From Methylocystis parvus OBBP (GTDB taxonomy: Bacteria > Pseudomonadota > Alphaproteobacteria > Rhizobiales > Beijerinckiaceae), in the NCBI RefSeq assembly GCF_027571405.1, contig NZ_CP092968.1, positions 186,001-250,000 of the forward strand: 64,000 bases of DNA, given 5' to 3'. Under the pieces are notes generated by a model that saw only the letters and a list, made by a program, of their open reading frames with translations, was not told where the DNA came from and made no database searches. This document shows positions 15,868 through 25,123 of this stretch, one piece after another (position 1 is the stretch's first letter; each line of letters starts with the position of its first letter). Position numbers and translations under genes: made by a program.

Positions 15868-17394
15868 ATGTCAAAAGCAAATTCTTCAGTTCAAGGCTTT
15901 GTTCTCAAGTCTATGTCAGCGTTATGCAGTATTGCTGCGCTTCCATTTTTTCGCCAAGGCTCATGTGCATCAATTGATGAGAGTGATTTGCAGCAAGAAC
16001 TCGACGGTGAGCCGGATATGCTTCTCGAGAGAACGGAAGAGCTGGAGATTGCGGCTTATCTCAATGCCCTGACCCGGCTGGAGCGCGCCGATGAAGCCGG
16101 CGCTTCTCACGCGCGCCGCCAATTGACGCGCCTGCAAAAGCTTATCCGCCTGCGCGCGATGGAGCTTTACTGGACGGTCTCCCGTTTCCTGCGCCAGAGC
16201 GAAGCGTTTCTGTTCCCGGGCTATGTCGAGCGCCGTAATCGCGTCCCCGCCTGGAAGAAAATCGATCAGCCGACGCTCGCGCCAGAGGCGGCGCTGGCCG
16301 CGCGGCCGCGCTTGCTTCTCGACATGACGAGCACGCTGCGCTCCGGGAAGAATACCGGCATTCAACGCGTGGTGCGCGAGATCGCGCGCAACGGATGGCT
16401 GATAGGCGCGGGCCTGCCCGTCGCAATCCATAACGGCCGGCTCTTCACTTATTACAGTCATCCGGACATTCCGGAGATTGTCGAGATCGAGCAGGGCGAC
16501 ATTTTCCTGATGCTCGACGCCAGTTGGAACCATACGGAAGAATATCTGCCGATCCTGGACAGGGTGAAGGCCAAGGGCGGGAAGAACATCGTCTGTCTCT
16601 ACGACATTCTTCCCTTGATCCATCCCGCCGCCTTCCCGCCGGCGCTGACGCAGCGCTTCGTGGGATGGCTCTCGCAGATCGTCCTGAAAAGCGACGGCGT
16701 CGTCGCCGATTCGCGCGCCGCCGCCGAAAGTCTTCGCGACTATCTCTCCGCCAATAATCTGACCAAGCCCGGCGTGCCGCTCGGCTGGTGGCGGCTCGGC
16801 GCGGATTTCTCGGGCGCCGCTTCGGGCGACGTCTCCGAGCGCGCGCAAGAGATTGTGAAGGGGCGGCCCTATTTTCTCGGCGTCGGCACGGTGGAGCCGC
16901 GCAAGGGCTATCCCGTCGCGCTCGATGCGTTGGAAAAGCTGTGGGATGCGGGCGTCGACGCGTCCTACGTCGTCGTTGGCGGCAAAGGCTGGGGCATGCG
17001 GCAATTCGAGCGGCGCCTCAAGCACCATCCGGAATTCGGCAAGCGACTCTTCTGGCTCGATCGCGCGAGCGACGCCGATCTCGCTTTCCTTTACCGAAAT
17101 GCGCGCGCGCTGGCGCTCGCTTCCGTCGCGGAGGGCTTCGGTCTGCCGATCGTCGAGGCGGCGAATTACGGCGCGCCGGTCATTGCGACGGATATCGCGG
17201 TGTTTCGCGAAGTCGCAGGGGACAGCGCGCGCTATTTCGATCTGCTCGACAGCGACAGCCTCGCCGAGCGGATGCGCGAAGCGCTTGCCGAGAAGCCCGC
17301 CGCCCCCGTCGTCGCGCCGACAAGCTGGCGCGAATCCGCGACGCAACTATTGGGCATTGCGCGCGACGGCGGCTTTCAAACGCGGCTCGACTGA
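15868..17394 (+). CDS. glycosyltransferase family 4-type (GT-B) protein
   Basis: 508 aa from the ATG at 15868. Starts at 15829, 15913 and 16018 are also in frame, and the first 50 residues are the least certain. The C-terminal GT-B half carries GVGTVEPRKGYPVALDALEK and SVAEGFGLPIVEA (about residues 420-431), the nucleotide-sugar site of GT4 enzymes. The N-terminal half has DMTSTLRSGKNTGIQRVVRE, typical of GT4 proteins in capsule and LPS clusters, and a preceding helical stretch of about 100 residues. It is divergent from the methyltransferase/GT2 operon and convergent with the opgD-like gene. Donor and acceptor unknown. Confidence 0.85.
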   Translation: MSKANSSVQGFVLKSMSALCSIAALPFFRQGSCASIDESDLQQELDGEPDMLLERTEELEIAAYLNALTRLERADEAGASHARRQLTRLQKLIRLRAMELYWTVSRFLRQSEAFLFPGYVERRNRVPAWKKIDQPTLAPEAALAARPRLLLDMTSTLRSGKNTGIQRVVREIARNGWLIGAGLPVAIHNGRLFTYYSHPDIPEIVEIEQGDIFLMLDASWNHTEEYLPILDRVKAKGGKNIVCLYDILPLIHPAAFPPALTQRFVGWLSQIVLKSDGVVADSRAAAESLRDYLSANNLTKPGVPLGWWRLGADFSGAASGDVSERAQEIVKGRPYFLGVGTVEPRKGYPVALDALEKLWDAGVDASYVVVGGKGWGMRQFERRLKHHPEFGKRLFWLDRASDADLAFLYRNARALALASVAEGFGLPIVEAANYGAPVIATDIAVFREVAGDSARYFDLLDSDSLAERMREALAEKPAAPVVAPTSWRESATQLLGIARDGGFQTRLD

Positions 17395-17407
17395 GCGCAT
17401 AGCGCGC

Positions 17408-18994
17408 TCAGAACGGATGATACTGATAGAGCCAGCTCTCCGAGAGGATCGTGTCGCCGTTCTTCAGATAGAGGCGCATTTCGACGGGGTCGTTCCCCTC
17501 GACTGTCAGATCGAATTGCGCGCGCCAATGGCCGGGCACGCCGTCGAAGACCGCTTCCGTATAGACGTAGGAGAAGGACCCACGCGACGCCCAGAGGACG
17601 GGCTCGGGCTTCACGCCGAAAGGCAGCTTCGCCAGCGGGTCGCCAAGGAACTCCACCATGAATTTGCGCACGCCCTTCGGGCGCGGCTTGCCGGGCTGGC
17701 CGCCATTGCCGAGCCGCGTCCCGACGCAGCGCGCGAGATTGGTCGGATAAGGCTCGTCCGCGAGCCAATGCAGGCGGTAGGAGAATTCGAACTCGGCGCC
17801 CGGAACGGCGTTCTTTTCCGGAACCCAGACGCAGACGACATTGTCGTGGATTTCGTCGTCGGTCGGGATTTCGATGAGCTGGATCGTTCCCTTGCCCCAG
17901 TCGCCCTTGGGCTCGACCCAGACGCTCGGACGCCGGTCGTAGAAGACGTTGTCGAGATAGTGGTCGTAAACGCGATCGCGCTGCATCAGGCCGAAGCCCT
18001 TGGGATTATTGTCCCCGAAGGCTGAGGCCATGACGCGGTCGGGATTGTTGAGCGGGCGCCACAGGCGCTCGCCGGTTCCCGTCCACATGGAGAGGCCGTC
18101 GGAATCGTGAACTTCCGGACGCCAGTCGACGGCGGTCGGCTTTTTCGTCTCGGAGAACCAATACATCGAGGTGAGCGGCGCAACGCCGAAACGCGTGAAG
18201 GAGCCCCGCAGATAGAGCGCGCAGTCAATGTCCATCACCACGCCCTTGCCGCGCGTCATCAGGAACTTATAGGCGCCGGTGATGGAGGGGCCTTCGAGCA
18301 GCGCGTGGAGCACGACGCCGTCTTCGGTTTCAGGACCGACATAGATCTGCGTGAAATCGGGGAACTCTTCATTCGAGCCCATCTGCCAGGTGTCGAGCGC
18401 GACGCCGCGCGCGGACAGGCCGTATTGGCGCAATTCGCCGATGGCGCGGAAATAGGAGGCGCCGAGAAAGGCGACCCAGTCGTTCTTCTTCCAGTCGAGC
18501 GAACCGTCCTTGGATTCCTGAATGCGGAACCCGGCGAAACCCGCGCCCGCCGGCAGCTTCCGGGCGATCGAGTCCTCCGGCATGTTGAAATAGCTGGTGT
18601 CGTAAATGATCTCGCGGGCGTCGCCATTCTCGACGGCGAAAACGCGGATCGCCTTTTTGAAAAACATGCCGAGATGGAAGAACTCGACCGGGAAGCGCTC
18701 CCCGGTGTCGGCGTAGAGCGCATGGTCGGTGTTGTAGGTGATCTGCCCCCATTTTTCATAGTCGATCTGCGACGTGATTTCGGGAGCGGGGACGTTCGGC
18801 GCGCGATAGGGCTCCTTGACGAGCCGCTTCGCCTCCTGCTTCAGCGCCTCGAAAGAAAAGGGCTGGGGGGCGGCGAGCTTGACGTTGGAAATGCGCGTCG
18901 CCGCGGCGTTGGCCGGCCGCGCGCCGACGGCGCCGAGGGCGCTCGTCGCCGCAGCGGTCTTGAGAAAGGAACGGCGGTCCTGCTTATCGATCAT
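17408..18994 (-). CDS. glucan biosynthesis protein, MdoG/OpgD family, Tat-exported
   Basis: 528 aa from the ATG at 18994. The N-terminus has a Tat signal (DRRSFLKTAAATSALGAVG, twin Arg at 7-8) ending near ANAA, as in E. coli OpgD rather than the Sec-exported OpgG. The full MdoG domain follows, e.g. SYFNMPEDSIARKLPAGAGF and FNPD-region equivalents such as TFTRFGVAPLTSMYWFSE. Length is that of the family. The family acts in the periplasm on the glucose backbone of osmoregulated periplasmic glucans; E. coli OpgG and OpgD have been reported to be beta-1,2-glucanases. The GH94-type gene a few kb away strengthens the link with beta-1,2-glucans. The precise orthology (OpgG or OpgD) is not decided here. 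Confidence 0.88.
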   Translation of the reverse strand: MIDKQDRRSFLKTAAATSALGAVGARPANAAATRISNVKLAAPQPFSFEALKQEAKRLVKEPYRAPNVPAPEITSQIDYEKWGQITYNTDHALYADTGERFPVEFFHLGMFFKKAIRVFAVENGDAREIIYDTSYFNMPEDSIARKLPAGAGFAGFRIQESKDGSLDWKKNDWVAFLGASYFRAIGELRQYGLSARGVALDTWQMGSNEEFPDFTQIYVGPETEDGVVLHALLEGPSITGAYKFLMTRGKGVVMDIDCALYLRGSFTRFGVAPLTSMYWFSETKKPTAVDWRPEVHDSDGLSMWTGTGERLWRPLNNPDRVMASAFGDNNPKGFGLMQRDRVYDHYLDNVFYDRRPSVWVEPKGDWGKGTIQLIEIPTDDEIHDNVVCVWVPEKNAVPGAEFEFSYRLHWLADEPYPTNLARCVGTRLGNGGQPGKPRPKGVRKFMVEFLGDPLAKLPFGVKPEPVLWASRGSFSYVYTEAVFDGVPGHWRAQFDLTVEGNDPVEMRLYLKNGDTILSESWLYQYHPF

Positions 18995-19132
18995 TCCGAA
19001 ATTCCTGTGGCGAAGATTCCGGCTATGAAGGCGCAATGCGGCGCCCTCGGGGCGAAGGTGCTGAACGGCGAGGGTGAAGCGCAAGCCTGAACGGACTGTT
19101 AGCGCGTTTCTCGCGCGGGAGGCTGGCGTGCT

Positions 19133-19366
19133 TTAGCCGCGGATCGGCTCGTTCCGAACCGCTGTTTTCATGAAGAAATAGAGGCCGATAAAACCCAGGA
19201 GCGAGAAAAGCGCTTCGAGCGCGTGGCTGATCATGGGATCGAGCTGAAAGAGGCCCCCCAGCGCCCAGCCGGCGGCCCAGGAGGCGCCGACAAGCTCCGT
19301 TCCGACGAGGATCGCGACCGCGACCAGCGTGGAAAGATGCAGGAAGTTGATCGGCTTCTGGCTCAT
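19133..19366 (-). CDS. small two-helix membrane protein
   Basis: 77 aa with two hydrophobic helices (about 11-35 and 46-66) joined by GLFQLDP, and a short basic C-terminal tail. No family was recognised. It lies upstream of the opgD-like gene on the same strand with a 138-bp gap, so co-transcription is possible but not shown. The composition is like the surrounding core genes. Confidence 0.65.
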   Translation of the reverse strand: MSQKPINFLHLSTLVAVAILVGTELVGASWAAGWALGGLFQLDPMISHALEALFSLLGFIGLYFFMKTAVRNEPIRG

Positions 19367-19471
19367 GGCGCACTCTCGAGGGGTCGCTCGGGGACGCGGT
19401 CGGCCCGCGCATCGGCTCGGGTCCTGCTATCGCAATGGGCGCCGCATGGCAAGGGCGGGGCGCGAGGGGCT

Positions 19472-19500
19472 CTCACCCTTCTTCTCGAGGAAAGGGTGAG
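19472..19500 (-). terminator. hairpin terminator after the TadE/TadG operon
   Basis: A 9-bp perfect stem (ctcaccctt at 19472-19480 with aagggtgag at 19492-19500) and an 11-nt loop, located 7 bp downstream of the tadG stop. There is no clear T-run, so it may act as an mRNA end-stabiliser rather than a strict terminator. Confidence 0.45.
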
Positions 19501-19507
19501 CGCTCGC

Positions 19508-20980
19508 TCACTGCGTCAGCCGCGCCGACTGCACCGCCTGGCGGAACATGTCCTGCATCGCATTGGCGATGTCCTGCGGCGTGTCCGCCTTGTGGTAGAA
19601 GCCCGGCGAGGCGCAGGCCTGCATCGCGGCGTCGAGATTGGGAACGGCGTCGTTGACTTTATACGCTTCCGAACTGGCGTAATTGGTCGGGTGCGGGAAG
19701 GCCGGATAGGGGATCTGCAGGACTGAGATCGTCACGCCCCGCGCCTTCAGCGCGGCGCATTTCGCCGCGTCCATGGCGCGGATGGAGACGGTCTCGCCGG
19801 GCTGCGTCGGATAGGCGGTCACGCCCGGCCAGGCGCCCGTGGCGCTGACATACCACTGGCTGTCCTCCATGCCGTCCGACACGAAGAAGACGAAAGGCTG
19901 GCCCTTGCTCGCGCCGGAGCCGTCGCCCACCGTCGTGATCTTCGCGCTGATCTCGTCAAAGACGGAGTGGATATGCGAGCCGCCGGCGCCCAAAGTCGCC
20001 GTGTCGGCCGGGATCTTCGGATTGGCCTTGTAATTGACGTTGAGGCTGCGGGCAAAAACCTTGTCGTCGCCGCCGTCCAGCAGCTTGCCGAAATCGGTCA
20101 TCTGCGTCGCCGGATTGTAGTTGATCGCGGTCGCCACGGAATATTGGTCGCCCATCAGATCGTCGGTGAGATCGACGAAGGAATTGACGTGGGTGACGAA
20201 GGGATAGACGCCCATGCGGAACTGCTTGGGCAGCGTCGCGGTATCGTTCGCGGTCTTCATGAGCTGCGCGATGGCTGCGCCGACGGCGTCGACGCGAAGC
20301 TGGATGTTATGCGCGCGCGCATAATTAAAGCTGTTTTTTCCAGGAAAGTGGCAGGCGAACATGCAGCCGTCGCCATTGTCCTGTTTGCCATCCGGGCTCG
20401 CCGCGGCGAGCTGGTTCTGGCCGGCGATCGTCGAGGGCAGGCCCATCGAGGCGGAGACGTCGACCAGCATGTAGAAGTCGAGAAACTTCGCCATGGTGAG
20501 CTGCGCGCCCGCGCCGCCACTGTAATTCATCAGCTTGATGCCGGCGATCTTGCCGAAATTGGAGGGCATCGCGGCGTTATAGGCGACTGTCGCCGTCACG
20601 TTCTGGCCGTTGATCCTGACGTCGAAGGTCGGCTTGCCGAGGAGGTCCGAGGCGCGCTTGCCGGCCTGAGCGTAGAAGGATTTTTCCGCCTGGGCGCGGG
20701 CGTCGGCCCTCGCCTGCGGCTGCGGGTTGGGATTGGTCGCCGAGAGCGTCGCGATCGTGTTCTGCGCGGTTTTGATCGCGGTGAGGGCGGCCGCGTCGGC
20801 GGAAGCGTCCATGCGCGCCTTGGCGCTTTGCAGGATGGCGTAATCCGCCGCGAGGCCCGAGGCCAAAACCAGCGGGATGATGGAGAGACCCATCACGATG
20901 GCGACGCCGCCCTTCTCGTCGCGGGCGAAACGCGCGGCCTTTTCTTTCGGGGAATGCGGGGTCGTGGAGATGTGACGCAT
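19508..20980 (-). CDS. TadG-like protein with von Willebrand A domain
   Basis: 490 aa. The N-terminus (RDEKGGVAIVMGLSIIPLVL) is the class III signal/TadE-like N-domain of TadG, with one membrane helix followed by the DASADAAALTA helix. A vWA domain starts around residue 165 with MIDAS motif DVSASM, then a Thr and Asp site further on (FFVSDGMEDSQW). TadG proteins are minor components of Flp/Tad pilus loci, located at the inner membrane facing the periplasm. It is the third gene of a TadE-TadE-TadG operon with short gaps. No Tad export genes (cpaB-F, tadA-C) are in the window. Confidence 0.87.
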   Translation of the reverse strand: MRHISTTPHSPKEKAARFARDEKGGVAIVMGLSIIPLVLASGLAADYAILQSAKARMDASADAAALTAIKTAQNTIATLSATNPNPQPQARADARAQAEKSFYAQAGKRASDLLGKPTFDVRINGQNVTATVAYNAAMPSNFGKIAGIKLMNYSGGAGAQLTMAKFLDFYMLVDVSASMGLPSTIAGQNQLAAASPDGKQDNGDGCMFACHFPGKNSFNYARAHNIQLRVDAVGAAIAQLMKTANDTATLPKQFRMGVYPFVTHVNSFVDLTDDLMGDQYSVATAINYNPATQMTDFGKLLDGGDDKVFARSLNVNYKANPKIPADTATLGAGGSHIHSVFDEISAKITTVGDGSGASKGQPFVFFVSDGMEDSQWYVSATGAWPGVTAYPTQPGETVSIRAMDAAKCAALKARGVTISVLQIPYPAFPHPTNYASSEAYKVNDAVPNLDAAMQACASPGFYHKADTPQDIANAMQDMFRQAVQSARLTQ

Positions 20981-20989
20981 GTTACGCTC

Positions 20990-21628
20990 TCAAGCACAGG
21001 TCGTGACGAAGGAATCGCCGCCGGCGATCGAATAGGGAAGCTTGTCCACGTAGCGCGGCTGCAGATAGCTTGAGCGCTTGATCGTGAGCGGACCGAAGAT
21101 CTCCGCCGCGAAGAGCGGCTGATAGGCGAAGGTGAGATCGACGACGATCACCGAATTCGGGCCGAAGACGTCGGTCGGCAGCGTTGTTTTGCTGGGGGGC
21201 GTATTGTCGGGAACGGCGGTCAACGCGGCGCCGCAAGGCCGGCGATCGGAGCCCCCGCTCCAGGAGAGCTTCGCCTGATAGGTGCAGTTCGCGATGCAGC
21301 CCGGCATGGTCGGTGCGAAGCCGACCGAGCTCATGCCGACTTTGATCATATTGTCCCAGCTCTTTCCGAGCCGCGCGCCGTCCTGCAAGGCGCGTGGAAA
21401 CAGGACCATCGCGGAGTCCTGCGCATATTTCATGTCGACGGGCTCGACCTTCTGCGATTGCGACAGCATTTGCGCGATGGCGTTCGCCGTCACTTCGAGC
21501 TGTCGGGTCGCCCAGGCGTAGCGGTCGAGCTCGACGAAGCCGAGCAGCATGAGGACGAGGAGGGGAAGGGCGAGGCCGAATTCGACGGCCGCGAAGCCCT
21601 GATTTTCGCGAAGAAGGTTCTTCCTCAT
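20990..21628 (-). CDS. TadE family pilus-assembly protein
   Basis: 212 aa from the ATG at 21628 (MRKNLLRENQG). The N-terminal motif FAAVEFGLALPLLVLMLLGF is the TadE hallmark (G/A-x-x-x-VEF-A-L followed by a TM helix). It ends with a periplasmic domain containing paired cysteines (C at CIANCTYQ and the terminal TTCA). It is the middle gene of the operon; the gap to tadG is 9 bp. Prepilin-peptidase processing before the hydrophobic segment is expected from the family. Confidence 0.86.
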   Translation of the reverse strand: MRKNLLRENQGFAAVEFGLALPLLVLMLLGFVELDRYAWATRQLEVTANAIAQMLSQSQKVEPVDMKYAQDSAMVLFPRALQDGARLGKSWDNMIKVGMSSVGFAPTMPGCIANCTYQAKLSWSGGSDRRPCGAALTAVPDNTPPSKTTLPTDVFGPNSVIVVDLTFAYQPLFAAEIFGPLTIKRSSYLQPRYVDKLPYSIAGGDSFVTTCA

Positions 21629-21653
21629 TGAAGCGTTCCTTGCGGGCGTCGGC

Positions 21654-22295
21654 TCAGCAGCCGGCATAATTGACGGGGAACGGCTCGTTCTTGAACGTGG
21701 CCGTCGAGGTCACGACGCGCGTCTTGCGGCCCTTGTAGGTCGTGTAGCTCGGGAAAACCGCGGCGGTGGTGAGGATGGGCGTCGGATAGGCCGCGCGGAT
21801 GACCACGTATTTCTTGGCGCCGCCGATGCAGTAGGCGTTTTTCGAATTGTCGAGCGCGGGAGTCTTGAGGCCGTTCTTCGCAGCGTTGACGTAATTGGCG
21901 TAGGGCGTCGTCGCCGGCGCGGCGCCGCCCGTCGGCGCGTCGAAGGTCTGCACGTCCACATAGAGGTCGTTGCAGCTCATGATCGCCGGCAGTTTCGGGC
22001 ACATGATCTGCGCGCGAAACTGGGCGGCGTCGAGCGGCTTGCCGGCGACCGACTGGTTTTGCACGTTGCCCGTCATGATCTCGCGGGCGGTCTGCTGGAC
22101 GACCGCGTCGAGCCGCGACTGCGCGAAATTGCCGTAGCTGTATTCGAGGATCGCGATGACCAGCAGCAGGAAAGGCAGCGCAATAAAGCCGAATTCGACA
22201 GCGGCGACGCCGCGGCGGTCGTGAATGAAATCGGCGCAATTCTCCGCTTTCGCGGGGGCGTCCCGTAAAGAGGATTCGTTAACGCGTTCGATCAT
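21654..22295 (-). CDS. TadE/TadF family pilus-assembly protein
   Basis: 213 aa from the ATG at 22295 (MIERVNESS). The 35-residue N-terminal cytoplasmic part is longer than in the next gene. Then comes DRRGVAAVEFGFIALPFLLL with the TM helix, as in TadE/TadF, and an extracytoplasmic domain with cysteines (MCPKLPAIMSC, NAYCIGG). First gene of the operon; the gap to the next TadE gene is 25 bp. The upstream region holds a CtrA-like box, consistent with cell-cycle control as known for pilus genes in Caulobacter; that part is inference. Confidence 0.85.
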   Translation of the reverse strand: MIERVNESSLRDAPAKAENCADFIHDRRGVAAVEFGFIALPFLLLVIAILEYSYGNFAQSRLDAVVQQTAREIMTGNVQNQSVAGKPLDAAQFRAQIMCPKLPAIMSCNDLYVDVQTFDAPTGGAAPATTPYANYVNAAKNGLKTPALDNSKNAYCIGGAKKYVVIRAAYPTPILTTAAVFPSYTTYKGRKTRVVTSTATFKNEPFPVNYAGC

Positions 22296-22401
22296 TTCTT
22301 GCTCTCGCTCAGGGGCTGGGAGCACGGCCTCGCTCGGCGCGCTCCCTGGAATTTCCTGCGGTTCCGGGTCTTTCCGGGGCCGCTTCTGAGGCGAGAGAGT
22401 G

Positions 22402-22417
22402 TTAGCGTTTCCTTAAC
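22402..22417 (-). promoter_or_regulatory. CtrA-like box (TTAG-N7-TTAAC) upstream of tadE operon
   Basis: Plus-strand reading TTAGCGTTTCCTTAAC, one mismatch from the CtrA consensus TTAA-N7-TTAAC. It is 107 bp upstream of the first tadE start. Pilus genes are CtrA targets in Caulobacter; function here is inferred from pattern and place only. Confidence 0.4.
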
Positions 22418-22610
22418 GATTCCTTGTTCCGATCTTCGAATCTTTCAGACAATTGCAACTAGTTTTGATCGAACTGCCCTTAACGTTAAATCTGGCGGTA
22501 GGAGACGCCCGAAATTTCGGGGAATTTTCGCGTCTCCACGGCGCGAAATTCACAGAGCGAAAATTGCGGGGAGAGACGCAAAGACGCTTCGACCACGCAT
22601 GAGCGAGAAA

Positions 22611-22640
22611 CAAAAACGCCGCCGCTTGCGCGACGGCGTT
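22611..22640 (-). terminator. Rho-independent terminator of ssb
   Basis: 7-bp stem (aacgccg at 22615-22621 with cggcgtt at 22634-22640) that on the minus strand is followed by tttgttt. It lies 42 bp downstream of the ssb stop. Confidence 0.75.
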
Positions 22641-22682
22641 GCGCGCCCCACGGAATTCGACGCCTTTACAGCCGGGAATTCA

Positions 22683-23204
22683 TCAGAACGGAATGTCGTC
22701 GTCGAGCTGATCCGACAGACGGCCGCCGCTCGCGGCCGGGGCGGGGCCACGTTCGGCCGGCGCGCGCTCCATGGGCGAGGAGCGGCCGAATGAGCCGGCG
22801 CCGCCGCTCTGATAGCCGCCGCCTTCGTAAGCCCCTTCGCCGCGGCCGCCGCCCTTGCTGTCGAGCAGGGTCAGCTCGCCGCGAAAGCGCGGGATGACGA
22901 CATCGGTCGCCTTGCGCTGATTGCCGTCCTTGTCAGTATATTCGCGGGTCTGAAGCTGCCCCTCGAGATAGATCTTCGCGCCCTTGCGGCAATATTGCTC
23001 CGCGATCTTGCCTAGCGCCTCGTTGAAGACCGAGACATTGTGCCATTCCGTGCGCTCGCGACGCTCGCCCGTAGCCTTGTCGCGCCACGTATCCGAGGTC
23101 GCGACGGAGAAGGAGACGACGCGGTCGCCCGACGGAAAGGTCCGCACTTCCGGATCGCGGCCCAGATTGCCGACCAGAATGACCTTGTTGACGCTACCCG
23201 CCAT
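22683..23204 (-). CDS. ssb: single-stranded DNA-binding protein
   Basis: 173 aa from the ATG at 23204 (MAGSVNKVILVGNLGRDPEV). The OB-fold occupies residues 1-110, with SFSVATSDTWRDKATGER and GKIAEQYCRKGAKIYLEGQL as in alphaproteobacterial SSB. A Gly/Ser/Pro-rich linker follows, and the acidic tip DDDIPF recruits repair and replication partners. Length and ends are normal. It is not clustered with uvrA in the usual divergent way: uvrA lies 3 kb away on the other strand, with VOC, dctA and a toxin-antitoxin pair between them. A good terminator follows. Confidence 0.97.
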   Translation of the reverse strand: MAGSVNKVILVGNLGRDPEVRTFPSGDRVVSFSVATSDTWRDKATGERRERTEWHNVSVFNEALGKIAEQYCRKGAKIYLEGQLQTREYTDKDGNQRKATDVVIPRFRGELTLLDSKGGGRGEGAYEGGGYQSGGAGSFGRSSPMERAPAERGPAPAASGGRLSDQLDDDIPF

Positions 23205-23365
23205 GTCTCTCTCCACTCAATCGATGCGGGGCACTCTAACGCCATCGCGACGTAGGATGACGCTCCGGATGGGCTTGTCCACAGATGATGCGGGCGCAGC
23301 CGGGCTTATGTTCCATTTTTGTTCTAGCATCCCGCGCGGGCCGACGCAAGCGGCGCCGGCGCGTC

Positions 23366-23755
23366 TCAAGCCGGGTCGTGGCAGCAGACGCAGAGCTTGG
23401 CGCCGTCCGGATCGCGGAAATAGGCGCCGTAATAATCGGGATGATAGTGCGGCCGCAGGCCGGGCGGGCCCTCGCACCGCCCGCCATGTTCCAGGGCGAG
23501 GGCGTGGCAGGCGTCAACAGTGGCTCTGTCCCGAGCGAGGAACGCCGTCATCTGGCCGTTGCCGGGCGCCGGGGCGCCTTCGAAGGGGGCGCCGATCAGG
23601 AATAAAGGCCTATCCGAGGCCGTCGCCCTCCAGCCCGCCCAGGGGCGTTCGCGCTCAATGAATTTCAACTCGGCGCCCAGCCGCGCCATGAGTGGCGCGT
23701 AAAAGGCGAGCGCGCGTTCAAAATCGCCGACCCCAATGAATATGTGCGAGAACAT
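23366..23755 (-). CDS. VOC family (glyoxalase-like) protein
   Basis: 129 aa. It begins with the typical VOC strand FSHIFIGVGDFERALAFYAPLM (H4 as first metal ligand) and ends with HYHPDYYGAYFRDPDG. In most relatives the last ligand is a Glu shortly after PDG; here that segment reads AKLCVCCHD, so Cys replaces Glu. Either the metal site is altered or the protein is a binding protein. Function unknown. It lies 30 bp downstream of dctA on the same strand and could be co-transcribed. Confidence 0.83.
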   Translation of the reverse strand: MFSHIFIGVGDFERALAFYAPLMARLGAELKFIERERPWAGWRATASDRPLFLIGAPFEGAPAPGNGQMTAFLARDRATVDACHALALEHGGRCEGPPGLRPHYHPDYYGAYFRDPDGAKLCVCCHDPA

Positions 23756-23785
23756 GATTGCTCCGTTCGACCTGATCGCCTTGCG

Positions 23786-25045
23786 TTACGACGGCGCAAG
23801 GACGGCTTTCAGCTTCTCCCGATCGAGTTCGCCCTCCCATGCCGAGACGACGATCGTCGCGACGCCATTGCCGATGAAATTGGTGAGGGCGCGGCATTCG
23901 CTCATGAATTTGTCGATGCCGAGCACGAAGGACATGCCGGGCGCGAGCGCCGGATCGACGGCGGTGAGCGTCGCGGCGAGCGTGATGAAGCCGGCGCCGG
24001 AGACGCCGCTCGCGCCCTTGGAGGTGAGCATGGCGACGACGAGGATCGTCGCCTGATGCGCGACGTCGAGCTCCGCGCCCATGGCGCGGGCGATGAAGAG
24101 CGTCGTCAGCGTCATATAGATATTCGTGCCGTCGAGATTGAAGCTGTAACCGGTCGGCACGACGAGGCCGACGACGGATTTCGAGCAGCCGAGGCGCTGG
24201 AGCTTCTCCATCAAGGCTGGCAGGGCGCTTTCGGACGAAGACGTGCCGAGCACGATAAGCAGCTCATCTTTGAGATAGGCGAGAAAACGCAGGATATTGA
24301 AGCCTGTCGCCGCCGCGATGGAGCCGAGCACGATGACGACGAACAGCGCCGAGGTGAGATAGAAGGCGCCGATCAGCCCGCCGAGCGAGAGAAGCGCCGT
24401 CGAGCCGTATTTCCCAACCGTATAAGCCATGGCGCCGAAAGCGCCGATGGGCGCGGCCTTCATCACGATGCCGATGAGGGCGAACATGGCGTGGCCCGCT
24501 TCCTCGACCCATTGCCGCATCGGCCGGCCGCGTTCTCCCATGCCGAGCAGCGCGAAGCCGAACAGCAGGGAGAAGAGCAGCACCTGCAGAATGTCGCCCT
24601 TGGCGAAGGCGCCGACGGCGCTGTCCGGGATGATGTCGAGCAGGAAATCGACGCCGCTGCGATGCGCGGCGGCCTCTGCATATTTGGCGATGGCCGCTGC
24701 GTCCGCCCTACCGGCGAAATCGCCGCCGGGCTTCAGAATGTTGCCGACGAGCAGGCCGATGGCGAGCGCGAAGGTCGAGACGATCTCGAAATAAATGAGA
24801 GCCTTGACGCCGACGCGCCCGACCTTTTTGGCGTCCTCTATATGAGCGACGCCGGAGACCACCGTGCAGAAGATGATTGGCGCGATGGCCATTTTGATGA
24901 GCTTCACGAAACCGTCGCCCAGCGCCTTCACCCAATCGGCGGCGGCGATATGCGGCGCGAGCCAGCCGAAAAGCGCGCCGAGCGCGATGGCTGCGAGCAC
25001 CTGGACATAGAGGAGGCGGTGGAGAGGCGCGCGCGTTTTGGTCAT
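23786..25045 (-). CDS. dicarboxylate/amino acid:cation symporter (DctA type)
   Basis: 419 aa with the eight-TM plus two-hairpin fold of the DAACS family. Hallmarks: serine-rich hairpin [28 protein letters not shown] (TM7 NLDGT-type motif), and [15 protein letters not shown] (hairpin 2). It imports C4-dicarboxylates or an acidic amino acid with protons or sodium. The DctA/DctB-D regulators are not nearby. Length matches DctA (about 420-440). In a methylotroph-like genome this would be one of few organic-acid importers, but that lifestyle is only guessed. Confidence 0.9.
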   Translation of the reverse strand: MTKTRAPLHRLLYVQVLAAIALGALFGWLAPHIAAADWVKALGDGFVKLIKMAIAPIIFCTVVSGVAHIEDAKKVGRVGVKALIYFEIVSTFALAIGLLVGNILKPGGDFAGRADAAAIAKYAEAAAHRSGVDFLLDIIPDSAVGAFAKGDILQVLLFSLLFGFALLGMGERGRPMRQWVEEAGHAMFALIGIVMKAAPIGAFGAMAYTVGKYGSTALLSLGGLIGAFYLTSALFVVIVLGSIAAATGFNILRFLAYLKDELLIVLGTSSSESALPALMEKLQRLGCSKSVVGLVVPTGYSFNLDGTNIYMTLTTLFIARAMGAELDVAHQATILVVAMLTSKGASGVSGAGFITLAATLTAVDPALAPGMSFVLGIDKFMSECRALTNFIGNGVATIVVSAWEGELDREKLKAVLAPS

Positions 25046-25123
25046 GTCTACGCTGGTAGCCCCGGCTCAGCCTTTGGCGCAACCGCTACTTTCCGGGGAG
25101 ATCGCTCGAAGGAGCAGCCGCGG

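Larger units (their letters stand above)
22296..22682. other. intergenic region between tadE operon and ssb
   Basis: 387 bp without a credible gene. It holds the promoter region of the tadE-tadE-tadG operon (transcribed leftwards), with a CtrA-like box at 22402-22417, a 10-bp palindrome TTAACGTTAA at 22480-22489 and AT-rich tracts. The terminator of ssb lies at 22611-22640. The 22520-22600 segment is GC-moderate and I see nothing specific in it. Confidence 0.6.
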
